Shown here piece after piece: positions 1 to 8,112 of a stretch of DNA of 64,000 bases. The stretch covers positions 28,558 to 92,557 of the forward strand of contig CAYSWN010000004.1 in assembly GCA_964434675.1 (NCBI GenBank), written 5' to 3'. Origin of the DNA: IGN3 sp964434675. GTDB lineage: Bacteria; Bacteroidota; Ignavibacteria; Ignavibacteriales; Ignavibacteriaceae. The notes under the pieces are model-generated. The model was not told where the DNA came from. It made no database searches and saw only the letters and a program-made list of their open reading frames with translations. How positions within the stretch are numbered: the stretch's first letter is position 1; each line of letters opens with the position of its first letter. Position numbers and translations under genes: made by a program.

Positions 1-658
1 CGGGTCTATCTTTAAATGCATCTGTAAATGCACCTTTAACATGCCCAAAAAGTTCGCTTGCAAGAAGATTTTGTGGAAACACAGAGCAATTAACTTTTAG
101 AAATTGCTTGCCTTTTCTTAAACTTGTAGCTTGGATAGCATTTGCGACCAGTTCTTTTCCCGTTCCCGATTCACCTTGAATTAAAACGGTAGCATCAGAC
201 TCTGCAATTTCCTGAATCAGGCTAAAGATTTCCTGCATTGACTTACTATGACCAATTATCCCAAAATAGTTTGAAGGTGAAATCACATCACGTCTAAGTT
301 TCATCAGTTCAGAAAGATCACGAAAAGAAATAACGCCTCCAACAGGTTCGCTATCGCTATTTTTTAGAATTGCAGCGTTTAATCTTATTGGTTTTCTTGT
401 TCCGGTTTTAACTTCGATACTCGAATTATAATCATATATATCATTTCCCGATTCAAGAACCAATCCTATCGGACATTTTGTTTGGCAAAGTTCACATTTA
501 AAAACATACTTACAGAATTGCCCGATTACTTCATCTTTATTAAAACCAGTGATCGACTCCGCAGCGCGATTAAAAAAATTTATTTTAAAGTTTTTATCAA
601 CAGTTAAAACACCTTCCGCAAGTGAGTTTAATATTTCTTCGTTAAATTTTTTTTCCAT
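1..658 (-). CDS. PAS-domain sigma-54-type transcriptional regulator, N-terminal part (cut by window edge)
   Basis: Reading leftward from the ATG at 656-658, 219 codons are visible before the window ends. Residues about 8-125 form a PAS sensor domain. Residues about 132 onward start the AAA+ domain, with Walker A GESGTGKE at 162-169 and the sigma-54 contact loop at 209-214 reading GAFTDA where GAFTGA is usual. The PAS domain has four clustered cysteines (C49, C55, C58, C62), which could bind a metal or act as a redox sensor; that is inference. There is no receiver domain, so the signal is probably sensed directly. The C-terminal AAA+ half and the DNA-binding helix-turn-helix lie outside the window. 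The family assignment is secure; the target genes are unknown. Confidence 0.9.
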   Translation of the reverse strand, partial: MEKKFNEEILNSLAEGVLTVDKNFKINFFNRAAESITGFNKDEVIGQFCKYVFKCELCQTKCPIGLVLESGNDIYDYNSSIEVKTGTRKPIRLNAAILKNSDSEPVGGVISFRDLSELMKLRRDVISPSNYFGIIGHSKSMQEIFSLIQEIAESDATVLIQGESGTGKELVANAIQATSLRKGKQFLKVNCSVFPQNLLASELFGHVKGAFTDAFKDRP

Positions 659-714
659 ACTGTAACTAATATAAATATTTACTTACTAATCGCTTTTAGA
701 AATTCTTGAGTAGA

Positions 715-933
715 TTAATCCGGTTTATAAATAAAGTTTTTATCACAATTTAACTTATCAAAAAAATTAAGATAATTATTAAGGTCTGTTTGGCATTTAA
801 AGCAATTACATTTTTGTTTTTCAAGTTCATAAATTCTAAAAAGTAGCTCAGCGTAAACTTTAATCCAATATTCGGGATCGTTTTCCTTAATTTCTTTCCT
901 AAATAATTGAGATCTAAAATTTTTCTTTTTCAT
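715..933 (-). CDS. Small hypothetical protein with a Cys-rich motif
   Basis: A 72-residue charged protein starting at ATG 931-933; a TTG three codons upstream is an alternative start. It has no signal peptide or membrane segment. The recognisable element is a compact cysteine cluster, KCNCFKC, about two-thirds along, with a further Cys near the C-terminus. It lies between DUF4301 and the PAS regulator on the same strand, with 56 bases before the regulator start, so co-transcription with the regulator is plausible. The regulator's PAS domain also has a Cys cluster, which hints at a shared metal or redox signal, but nothing proves this. I do not recognise the family. No strong ribosome binding site is visible. 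Confidence 0.5.
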   Translation of the reverse strand: MKKKNFRSQLFRKEIKENDPEYWIKVYAELLFRIYELEKQKCNCFKCQTDLNNYLNFFDKLNCDKNFIYKPD

Positions 934-995
934 ACCATACAAACGTATGTAATGCTAAAGAAAATGTAAAGAAAAGAAACCAATATTAAATCAAA

Positions 996-2567
996 CTAAT
1001 TTTGATGCTCTTTTCTTAGAAGATCGTTTATTTCTTTAACTGGATTAAAAGTACTAATTGGCACTTCAACAAAAATCGTTATCCAATCAGACATACTTCC
1101 ATTCCACAACCCTGGTAGCTCCAGTGCTTTTAATTCAACTCCATCTTTAGATTTTATTGTGATAAATCCACTATGATGATCTACAAATTTGTGTAAATCA
1201 AAATTATTCCCTTTATAATCCTTCACTCCACAAACTAAATCAACGGGATTAAAATGAGTAGATCTTTTAAAAATACTTTTTTGATTTTCATCATTCAAAT
1301 TAATTTGCGCTTGTTCAATAATTTGAAGCGAATAAGTTCCATCATCATTTACAAAGAATGGTCCGCCACCGGGTTCTCCAACATTTTTAACCATTCCGCA
1401 AACTCTTATAGGGCGATTTAATTTATTAAATAAAAACTTTAGTTTTTGATCGTTATTCCACTTAACAAAATCATCGGGTTTAGTTATGAATAAAACTTTT
1501 TCTGCAAAGTCCATCATCCCAATAAAATCAATCTTATCAAAGTCTTTTCTATCCAAATTGGTTAATAATTCAAATACTTTATTTTGGATTTTTACCAAAT
1601 AGCCTGTTAATAACTTTTTATAAAGAATAGTATCTTCATTAAATTTTTCAGTTGACAGATTATCAATATTTTTTATAATTACAATATCAGCTTTAAGGTC
1701 ATTTAAATTTTCAAGTAACGCTCCATGTCCGCCTGGTCTAACTATCGGACTACCAGAATTATCATATAGTATTTGGTTGTAATGATCAACCGCAATTGTA
1801 TCTGTAGATTTTTTTTGATACGAATATGTTACATCAATTTTATATTTCTTATTAGTTAATTTAGATTTTAAATTTTCAACTATTTTTGAAAATAATTCTG
1901 TGTGTGCTTCAGAAATTGTAAAATGGATTTTTACATTCCCATTTTTATCTGAAACATAATTAAATGCCTCATAAATCTGCTCTTCAAAAGCTGATCTGGC
2001 CCCTGTTTTATAACTATGAAACTTAATTGCACCTTTTGGTTTTAAAGAGTAGTTTAATCCGTTTTCAAACAAAACGGCTTTTATTATTTCAGCGGGTGAT
2101 TCATTAACCAATTTATTTATTGCTGAATCATCAGCGTTTAGAACGGATTTCAAATCTTTATAAAAAGGAAACTTTTGTAGATTTGTTAAAAATTCATAAA
2201 CTGATTTACATTCATTATCAGTTTCCATTTTAGATTTAATGTAATTCAGAGAAAAATTATCGAACCTGCTTAAGACAGATTGAAGTTTATGAAACATTCG
2301 CGAAGCAGCTCCGGAGGCAGGCACAAATTTAATTAGTCGGCCCTCAGCACAAGCTCTATCAAACAAACTTAGTAATTCGTTAAAATCATCATGTTTCAAT
2401 TTTACAATTCCATCACCAACAGTACAAGATTTTTCAATCTTAGGAATCTTTACTCCGTTTAGAAATAAATCTAACTGTGCTTTTATGGTTGATAATGATA
2501 TATGTTCATTATCAGACTCATTTAAATAATTTTTTAGTTTATTTAATTCTTGTTCAATTTTATTCAT
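996..2567 (-). CDS. DUF4301 family protein
   Basis: 523 residues, about the usual length for DUF4301, a family mostly found in Bacteroidota. Diagnostic segments are FVPASGAASRMF near residue 80, a glycine-rich IVRPGGHGALLENL stretch near the middle, and GEPGGGPFFV in the C-terminal third. The first and second resemble nucleotide-sugar pyrophosphorylase loops (substrate phosphate and sugar binding), so a nucleotidyltransferase-like fold is a reasonable inference, but no reaction is established. It is soluble, with no signal peptide. It follows the aquaporin gene on the same strand but is separated from it by a terminator at 2593-2623, so it is probably transcribed separately. Confidence 0.8.
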   Translation of the reverse strand: MNKIEQELNKLKNYLNESDNEHISLSTIKAQLDLFLNGVKIPKIEKSCTVGDGIVKLKHDDFNELLSLFDRACAEGRLIKFVPASGAASRMFHKLQSVLSRFDNFSLNYIKSKMETDNECKSVYEFLTNLQKFPFYKDLKSVLNADDSAINKLVNESPAEIIKAVLFENGLNYSLKPKGAIKFHSYKTGARSAFEEQIYEAFNYVSDKNGNVKIHFTISEAHTELFSKIVENLKSKLTNKKYKIDVTYSYQKKSTDTIAVDHYNQILYDNSGSPIVRPGGHGALLENLNDLKADIVIIKNIDNLSTEKFNEDTILYKKLLTGYLVKIQNKVFELLTNLDRKDFDKIDFIGMMDFAEKVLFITKPDDFVKWNNDQKLKFLFNKLNRPIRVCGMVKNVGEPGGGPFFVNDDGTYSLQIIEQAQINLNDENQKSIFKRSTHFNPVDLVCGVKDYKGNNFDLHKFVDHHSGFITIKSKDGVELKALELPGLWNGSMSDWITIFVEVPISTFNPVKEINDLLRKEHQN

Positions 2568-2592
2568 CGTTAAATTTCTATCAGTTAAAAAA

Positions 2593-2623
2593 AAAGCACA
2601 GAATAAAATTTATTCCGTGCTTT
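2593..2623 (-). terminator. Rho-independent terminator of the aquaporin gene
   Basis: The arms AAAGCACAGAATAAA and TTTATTCCGTGCTTT pair with one mismatch. On the minus strand the hairpin is followed by a run of nine T. It lies just past the aqpZ stop and before the DUF4301 start. Confidence 0.75.
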
Positions 2624-2644
2624 AAAATACTAATAATAAAAAAA

Positions 2645-3340
2645 CTATTTTGGTTTACCGCCAATAAAACTGTAAACAAATCCAGCTAATATCGCACCAA
2701 TTATTGGAGCTACCCAGAATAACCATAATTGCGATATCGCCCATCCACCAACAAATAATGCAGGTGCTGTGCTTCTTGCAGGATTAACGGAAGTGTTTGT
2801 AACTGGAATACTTATCAAATGGATTAATGTTAATCCCAATCCTATTGCTATCGGTGCAAAACCTTTTGGCGCTCTCGCATCAGTTGCACCAAGGATAATC
2901 ATTAGAAACATAAACGTCATTACTACTTCGCTCACAAATCCTGATGTCAAGGAATATCCGCCCGGCGAATGATCACTGTAACCATTGGCGGCAAAGCCTG
3001 CGCTTACATCAAACCCAACCTGACCGCTTGCAATTAAGTATAGTACGCCTGCCCCTGCAATACCGCCAAGAACCTGAGAAACTACGTAAGGAAGTATTTC
3101 AGCAGCTTTAAATCGTCCGCCTGCCCATAAACCTATTGTAACTGCAGGATTAAGATGGCATCCTGAAATATGCCCAATAGCAAAAGCCATTGTAAGAACT
3201 GTTAAACCAAATGCAAGTGCCACACCAACGAAACCAATACCTAAACCCGGAAATGCCGCAGCAAGAACTGCGCTACCGCAACCACCAAGTACTAACCAAA
3301 AAGTTCCGATAAACTCGGCTGCAAGTTTTTTTGAATCCAT
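2645..3340 (-). CDS. aqpZ: Aquaporin Z (water channel)
   Basis: 231 residues, the same length as E. coli AqpZ. It is an inner-membrane major intrinsic protein with six membrane helices and two re-entrant loops. Both NPA motifs are present (N64-P-A and N186-P-A). The selectivity filter of a strict water channel is visible: F44, H174, T183 and R189. GHISGCHLNPAVT and TNTSVNPARST match the AqpZ subfamily closely. The start at 3338-3340 is chosen because AGGAGC lies five bases upstream; a start 22 codons earlier would add a non-homologous tail. The gene sits between two hairpin terminators and is probably monocistronic. Role: rapid osmotic water flux. Confidence 0.95.
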   Translation of the reverse strand: MDSKKLAAEFIGTFWLVLGGCGSAVLAAAFPGLGIGFVGVALAFGLTVLTMAFAIGHISGCHLNPAVTIGLWAGGRFKAAEILPYVVSQVLGGIAGAGVLYLIASGQVGFDVSAGFAANGYSDHSPGGYSLTSGFVSEVVMTFMFLMIILGATDARAPKGFAPIAIGLGLTLIHLISIPVTNTSVNPARSTAPALFVGGWAISQLWLFWVAPIIGAILAGFVYSFIGGKPK

Positions 3341-3396
3341 TTGTGCTCCTGTATAAATATTGAAATTTTTAAATCGAATTATTAGATAAAAAATAA

Positions 3397-3416
3397 AGAG
3401 TGCCAATTGGCACTCT
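3397..3416 (-). terminator. Terminator of the OmpA-family gene
   Basis: A perfect 20-base palindrome with arms AGAGTGCC and GGCACTCT. On the minus strand it is followed by a T-rich stretch. It sits 14 bases past the ompA-like stop and upstream of aqpZ. Confidence 0.7.
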
Positions 3417-3430
3417 CTATAAAATAAAAA

Positions 3431-4930
3431 CTATTTAGTTCTCGAAAATTCAATTCTTCTATTTTTAGCTTTGTTTTCTTTAGTATCGTTACCAACCATT
3501 GGTTTTTCTTGTCCATAACCAACAGCGGTTAATCTATTTGCATCGATACCGTTGCTAATAAGCCAATCTCTAACGGCATTAGCTCTTTGCTCAGAAAGTT
3601 TTTGATTTTTCTTTACGTTACCAACATTATCAGTGTGTCCGCTTATCTCTACAGAAATATCCTGATAAGTTTTTAGAGTTTTAAGAGCTTTCTGTAAAGT
3701 GTTTTCAGATTCTGGTGTGATATCTGCTTTACCAGTTGCAAAAGTAATTCCATCAAAAACAATAGGAACACCAAGTTTAACAACATCATCTTCAGCGTTT
3801 AATGGATCAGTTCCTCTTTTTACTTCTGTTCCATCATCAACAGTCCCACCATCAGTATCTTTTAAAGTCGGATTAGTTTTGTATGTTAAAACTTCTTCAG
3901 AGTCACTTAATCCATCGCCATCTGTATCGGCAGCAAGTGGATTTGTTTTATACATATTTACTTCATCTCCGTCTTTTAATCCATCGCCATCTGTATCTGC
4001 TTTTGTTGGATTAGTTTTATGTTTTGTTATCTCATCATTATCCTTCAATCCATCACCGTCTGTATCTGCTTTTAATGGATTTGTTTTGTAAGTCATTGCT
4101 TCATCATAATCACTTAATCCATCACCATCTGTATCGGTTTTATTTGGATCTGTTTGATATTGATTAACTTCAGCACCGTCATTTAATCCATCACCGTCCG
4201 TATCCGCTTTTAACGGATCAGTTTTTGTTGTAAAAAATTCTTTTCCATCAGACAATCCATCGCCGTCTGTATCAGCATTTTTAGGATCGGTTCTTAATTC
4301 TTTTTCTTGCTTGTCAGTTAATCCATCGCCGTCAGAATCTTTATTAGGATCGCTGCCAACTGCAGTTAATCCAAACGTAAATGTAAAATATCCATCGTTG
4401 TTATCATTAAGAACAACTGCATCTAAATTATCTTTTAGAGCTAAGTTGTAACCCGCAGTTAATTCAAAAGCCACTTTTTCATTCATTCTGAATTGTAATC
4501 CAAGTCCGGCAGGGATAATTCCCATCCAGCCTTTTTCTTCTTCGCCAGCAGTTGCATTACGTGGAAGATCTTCCATCTCATAATGCATGTAACCAAATCC
4601 GCCGTATAAATATGGATTCCAATTTTCTTCAGCAAAAGGACTGATTAATAATCTAAATTCCATCGGATGAATTAGTGTTCTGTAATCTAATCCGTTAACA
4701 ACGGCAACGCCAGCGCCTAATTCTGCATGAAAGTGACTTGAAAATCCATAACGTAGAAATGCTCTTCCAATACTGTTTACATCTTCTCTATTTGTAAAAT
4801 CAGTATTACCTAAAGTTCCACCAAGACTAACGCCGCCGCCAAAACCAGAATGGTTTAGCTGCGAGTAACCTGGAACTGAAAAAACTAATGCTAATATTAA
4901 CATTAGTACAATTGTAAGTTTTGTTTGCAT
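3431..4930 (-). CDS. OmpA-family outer membrane protein with thrombospondin type 3 repeats
   Basis: 499 residues. Residues 1-23 are a signal peptide ending near GYSQ. About 25-195 form a beta-barrel domain rich in Gly and aromatic residues. About 198-375 contain seven DxDGDGLxD calcium-binding repeats with a 23-residue period, plus a degenerate eighth (DTDGGTVDD). The C-terminus (about 390-499) is an OmpA/MotB peptidoglycan-binding domain with SGHTDNVG and the NRRIEF end. Expected role: a barrel in the outer membrane, a calcium-stiffened linker across the periplasm and an anchor to peptidoglycan. AAGGGA lies seven to eight bases before the start. The repeats appear at DNA level as an approximately 69-base tandem array around 3850-4345, where copy number could vary. 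Confidence 0.92.
   Translation of the reverse strand: MQTKLTIVLMLILALVFSVPGYSQLNHSGFGGGVSLGGTLGNTDFTNREDVNSIGRAFLRYGFSSHFHAELGAGVAVVNGLDYRTLIHPMEFRLLISPFAEENWNPYLYGGFGYMHYEMEDLPRNATAGEEEKGWMGIIPAGLGLQFRMNEKVAFELTAGYNLALKDNLDAVVLNDNNDGYFTFTFGLTAVGSDPNKDSDGDGLTDKQEKELRTDPKNADTDGDGLSDGKEFFTTKTDPLKADTDGDGLNDGAEVNQYQTDPNKTDTDGDGLSDYDEAMTYKTNPLKADTDGDGLKDNDEITKHKTNPTKADTDGDGLKDGDEVNMYKTNPLAADTDGDGLSDSEEVLTYKTNPTLKDTDGGTVDDGTEVKRGTDPLNAEDDVVKLGVPIVFDGITFATGKADITPESENTLQKALKTLKTYQDISVEISGHTDNVGNVKKNQKLSEQRANAVRDWLISNGIDANRLTAVGYGQEKPMVGNDTKENKAKNRRIEFSRTK
3850..4345. repeat. Tandem repeat of about 69 bases inside the OmpA-family gene
   Basis: In-frame repeats encoding the calcium-binding DxDGDGLxD units. 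The most conserved core on the plus strand is a CCATCGCCATCTGTATC-like string recurring about every 69 bases. It is coding sequence and not a CRISPR array. Confidence 0.8.
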
Positions 4931-5217
4931 AGTATTCCCTTTTTGTTGATTGATTTATATTTCTTTGGAAAAAATAGTTATTATAATGCCCACGTATTAA
5001 GTAAAACAAAGACTGATTAAAAAATTGGTGACCTGATATTTATATGCTAATATCAAGCATTTAGATTTTGAAAATAGTTGTTATGAACATAACGTATTTA
5101 TTTGTAAAGCTCAAATATTTATTAATTTTTATTTTATCAGTACTATTGTTTATATAACGTAAATTTTACTATAAATTGTTTTTATTCTTTTATTAAACGA
5201 ATGGTTATTTTAGACCT

Positions 5218-6369
5218 ATGAAAAAACATCCTTCAAAAAACAACGATTCTTATAAACCAGATTGGACTCCTGAAAATGCAGGTGATGAATTTGCTGTGCG
5301 AGTTGTGAAGGGAATACAGAGTTCAAGCCTGACTGCCGACAAGGCAGTTTCGAGTTCAAGTTTAAATAAGATGAAAAATGATTTGAAACGTAAAAATCTT
5401 TCTGTTGATGATTATATAAATGGAGTTCTTTCTTTCGATAGAAACATTCTTGCACGTACAATTACATTAATTGAAAGCAATAATCCTGTTCACCACAACA
5501 AGGCTCAAGAAGTTTTGACAAAACTTTTACCTCACTCAGGGAAATCTTTACGAATCGGGATTACCGGCGTGCCCGGTGCTGGCAAAAGCACTTTAATAGA
5601 AGCACTTGGATTATACTTAATTAAGCAAGGTTATAAAGTTGCTGTTCTTACTGTTGATCCCAGCAGCTCAGTTACTAAAGGCAGTATTCTTGGTGATAAA
5701 ACAAGAATGGAAAATTTATCAAAAGAAAAAAAATGTTTTATTCGTCCTTCACCCTCAGGAGGTAATCTTGGCGGAGTTACTCGTAAAAGCCGAGAAACTA
5801 TTACCGCTTGCGAAGCTGCCGGATATAACATTATTCTTATTGAAACAGTTGGCGTTGGACAAAGTGAGATTACTGTACGTTCTATGGTAGATTTTTTTCT
5901 GCTTGTTTTAATTGCCGGTGCAGGTGATGAGCTGCAAGGAATTAAACGCGGCATTATGGAATTAGCAGATGCAATTCTTGTAAACAAAGCAGATGGTGAT
6001 AACGAGAAAAAGGCAAACATCGCCAGATCGGATTACAACAATGCGCTGCATTACTTGCAGCCTGCAACAAAAGGATGGACTTCTCAAGCATTTACCGGAT
6101 CCGCACTTACTGGCAAGGGAATTCCCGAACTTTGGAATGTGATAAAAAAATTTGAAATCACAGTTAAACAATCCGGTGTTTTTGAACAGCGCAGAAAAAA
6201 TCAATCTATTGAATGGGTTTTTAGAATGGTTGAAGAAACTTTGCGTGATGAGTTTTATAATAACGAAAAAGTTCAAAAAGCAATCACATCAATAAAACAA
6301 GAAATTATAAAGGATAAAATTACACCCACACTTGCTGCAGAAAAGCTGCTTAGTATTTTTAGATTGTAA
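5218..6369 (+). CDS. meaB: Methylmalonyl-CoA mutase-associated GTPase MeaB (ArgK/MMAA family)
   Basis: A 383-residue cytosolic G3E GTPase that guards adenosylcobalamin loading of methylmalonyl-CoA mutase. Walker A GVPGAGKST spans residues 117-125. DPSS and a TRKSRETI switch follow, then IETVGVGQSE, and NKADGD is the base-specificity motif. The family core begins near residue 60. The N-terminal 55 residues are an extension, and within it residues 35-47 come from a 33-base insertion bounded by a 9-base direct repeat (see the repeat at 5319-5360). No mutase gene is in the window. The gene is divergent from the ompA-like gene, with a 287-base spacer in which I see no clear motif, and ends in a strong hairpin. 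Confidence 0.93.
   Translation: MKKHPSKNNDSYKPDWTPENAGDEFAVRVVKGIQSSSLTADKAVSSSSLNKMKNDLKRKNLSVDDYINGVLSFDRNILARTITLIESNNPVHHNKAQEVLTKLLPHSGKSLRIGITGVPGAGKSTLIEALGLYLIKQGYKVAVLTVDPSSSVTKGSILGDKTRMENLSKEKKCFIRPSPSGGNLGGVTRKSRETITACEAAGYNIILIETVGVGQSEITVRSMVDFFLLVLIAGAGDELQGIKRGIMELADAILVNKADGDNEKKANIARSDYNNALHYLQPATKGWTSQAFTGSALTGKGIPELWNVIKKFEITVKQSGVFEQRRKNQSIEWVFRMVEETLRDEFYNNEKVQKAITSIKQEIIKDKITPTLAAEKLLSIFRL
5319..5360. repeat. Small palindromic element inserted in frame in meaB, flanked by direct repeats
   Basis: GAGTTCAAG occurs at 5319-5327 and again at 5352-5360, exactly 33 bases apart. Between them lies a palindrome: ACTGCC (5332-5337), loop GACAA, GGCAGT (5343-5348). The geometry resembles a palindromic insertion with a target duplication. 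It keeps the reading frame and adds 11 residues to the N-terminal extension. Confidence 0.5.
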
Positions 6370-6370
6370 A

Positions 6371-6395
6371 AAAGGCGATTCAACGAATCGCCTTT
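6371..6395 (+). terminator. Hairpin terminator after meaB
   Basis: An 11-base perfect stem, AAAGGCGATTC and GAATCGCCTTT, with loop AAC, starts two bases after the meaB stop. The T-tract is weak. The same stem core is reused downstream of the aconitase gene (38071-38096). Confidence 0.7.
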
Positions 6396-6678
6396 AATTC
6401 TTAATTTTTATTATTACATCTTTTGCCGCTATCTCATTAACAATTTTTTTAGAGCTTACAAAACTGCTCTTACTCTTTATAAATACACATTAAGTTTATG
6501 TTCCATTTTCAATCCAAAATCAGCTTTTCGGATTAGTACGTATTAAATCGAAATCAATAAATTTTTAACTCTCTCTCTCTAAATATTTTTCTAAAACTTT
6601 CGATAATGTGGATAAATAGTAGTGCATTTTTATGCAAAAAAATCAAACAAAATATTTATCAACATTAAAGAGATTTTT
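6396..6678. other. Non-coding spacer between meaB and the first T9SS cargo gene
   Basis: AT-rich. I see no credible open frame, RNA gene or repeat beyond the hairpin at its left edge. It presumably holds the promoter of the 6679 gene. AAAGAG at 6667-6672 is that gene's likely ribosome binding site. Confidence 0.5.
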
Positions 6679-7935
6679 ATGAAAAACTCTTTTTACATTT
6701 TTTTATTAACAATCTTGTTCACAAGTATATCATTTCCCCAGAACATCTGGATAAATGAATTTAGTTATAATAGTTTAAACGATGTAGATGAATTCATAGA
6801 GATAGTTGCACCGGTTGGAACTGATATGAGTGATTACGGAATAGTATTTTATCACAACGACGGTGTATTTACTTCTAACACCTATAATCAATTGAGTGGC
6901 AGTATAAGCTCAACAAACTCAGATAATGGAAAAGGTTTTTTTATTGTTCTGACAAGTAATAGCTCTCAGCTTGAAAATTATGCACATATTCCCAATGGGA
7001 TAACAACCCAAATTGTTGAAAGTGAAATGGGTTTGACGAATGCTTTAGGGGGTGTTTTGGTAATTCATCACGATACAGGTTTATTAGTACATGGAGTTTG
7101 TTATGAACTATCTGTTTCAGAATTTGCCCCCGAAATGATAGTGAATAAGTTGGAACTAGAAGGATATCCATGGAATCAACAAAATTTTGTTGTTGGAAAA
7201 GAGAAAATTGACGCTATCCAATTTCCATTAGCAGATGGTCCTGAATCTACACCAGTCGGAAGTATTTCAATGATAGGCGAAGGATTCTCAAGGCTTTGGA
7301 CAACCACATCAGGCTATACTCGAAGTATGAGTACACCAGGTGCACTAAATTATAATCAAAGCGCTTTGCCTGTTGAACTTTCATCGTTCTCTGCAGTAGT
7401 AATAACAAATGGAGTTAAATTAAATTGGAGGACGGAAACTGAAGTAAACAATTTTGGATTTGAAATAGAGCGCTGTGCGCTAAGCTCTGAGCGCCAAGCG
7501 TGGGATAAGATTGGTTTTGTAAATGGTAACGGAAACAGCAACTCACCAAAGGATTATTCTTATGAAGATAAGGACTTAACTGCAGGTAAGCATTTATACA
7601 GATTAAAACAAATTGATAACGATGGACAATTTGCATATTCAAAAATAGTTGAGATTTTATTTACCAAATCTTTAGACTATACGCTTAATCAAAACTATCC
7701 AAATCCATTTAATCCAACTACATCTATAAAGTTTAGTTTACCTCAGGCAGAAAATGTTAAACTTACTGTTTACAATCTACTTGGTCAGGAAGTAAAAACA
7801 CTTGTTAATGGATTTAGGGCTGCTGGCACTTACACTCTAAATTTTGATGCACAAAATCTTTCAAGTGGAATTTATATCTATAAAATAGAAACTAACAATT
7901 TCACTCAAGATAGAATAATGACTTTATTGAAATAG
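6679..7935 (+). CDS. Secreted protein with lamin-tail-like domain and type IX secretion sorting domain
   Basis: 418 residues from the ATG at 6679, chosen because AAAGAG precedes it and because the product then opens with a signal peptide (about 1-20, ending FPQN). Residues about 20-130 (IWINEFSYNSLNDVDEFIEI) look like a lamin-tail domain. A beta-sandwich linker follows (LPVELSSFSAV onward), and the last 85 residues are a type A T9SS sorting signal with NYPNPFNP, LLGQEVKTL and a GIYIYKIE end. The protein should cross the inner membrane by Sec and the outer membrane by the type IX system, then be cleaved or attached at the surface. Its C-terminal DNA is nearly identical in stretches to the next gene. 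Odd: a GC-rich insertion at 7468-7503. The substrate is unknown. Confidence 0.88.
   Translation: MKNSFYIFLLTILFTSISFPQNIWINEFSYNSLNDVDEFIEIVAPVGTDMSDYGIVFYHNDGVFTSNTYNQLSGSISSTNSDNGKGFFIVLTSNSSQLENYAHIPNGITTQIVESEMGLTNALGGVLVIHHDTGLLVHGVCYELSVSEFAPEMIVNKLELEGYPWNQQNFVVGKEKIDAIQFPLADGPESTPVGSISMIGEGFSRLWTTTSGYTRSMSTPGALNYNQSALPVELSSFSAVVITNGVKLNWRTETEVNNFGFEIERCALSSERQAWDKIGFVNGNGNSNSPKDYSYEDKDLTAGKHLYRLKQIDNDGQFAYSKIVEILFTKSLDYTLNQNYPNPFNPTTSIKFSLPQAENVKLTVYNLLGQEVKTLVNGFRAAGTYTLNFDAQNLSSGIYIYKIETNNFTQDRIMTLLK
7468..7503. repeat. GC-rich in-frame insertion inside a T9SS cargo gene
   Basis: In an AT-rich gene this stretch repeats GCGC (for example GCGCTGTGCGCTAAGC) and encodes ERCALSSERQAW, where the paralogue at 8113 has the shorter ERKSSTSSW. 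Base composition and length difference suggest a small inserted element that kept the frame. Confidence 0.4.
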
Positions 7936-7956
7936 TAATTATAATTTTTTTTGAGG

Positions 7957-7979
7957 CCCCGCTTTCGCGGGGTTTTTTT
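7957..7979 (+). terminator. Rho-independent terminator
   Basis: CCCCGC, loop TTTC, GCGGGG, then seven T. It lies about 20 bases after the stop of the 6679 gene. Confidence 0.9.
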
Positions 7980-8112
7980 ATTACCCGTACTCTCTCAAAA
8001 AAGTTCAACTTTTTGCTCAATTTTCAAATAATTACTTGAAAAACTGACTATAATTTTTAATATTGATATTAAATTCTAAATCTTATTCAATAATGAACGT
8101 CAGGAGACCAAA

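Noticed and set aside
3341..3406. Upstream in-frame start for aquaporin Z adding 22 residues.
   Set aside because: The internal ATG at 3338-3340 has AGGAGC at the correct distance and gives the exact family length.
3850..4345. Regular direct repeats that might look like a CRISPR array.
   Set aside because: They are in-frame codons for calcium-binding type 3 repeats of the OmpA-family protein, with no constant spacer/repeat pattern and no cas genes.
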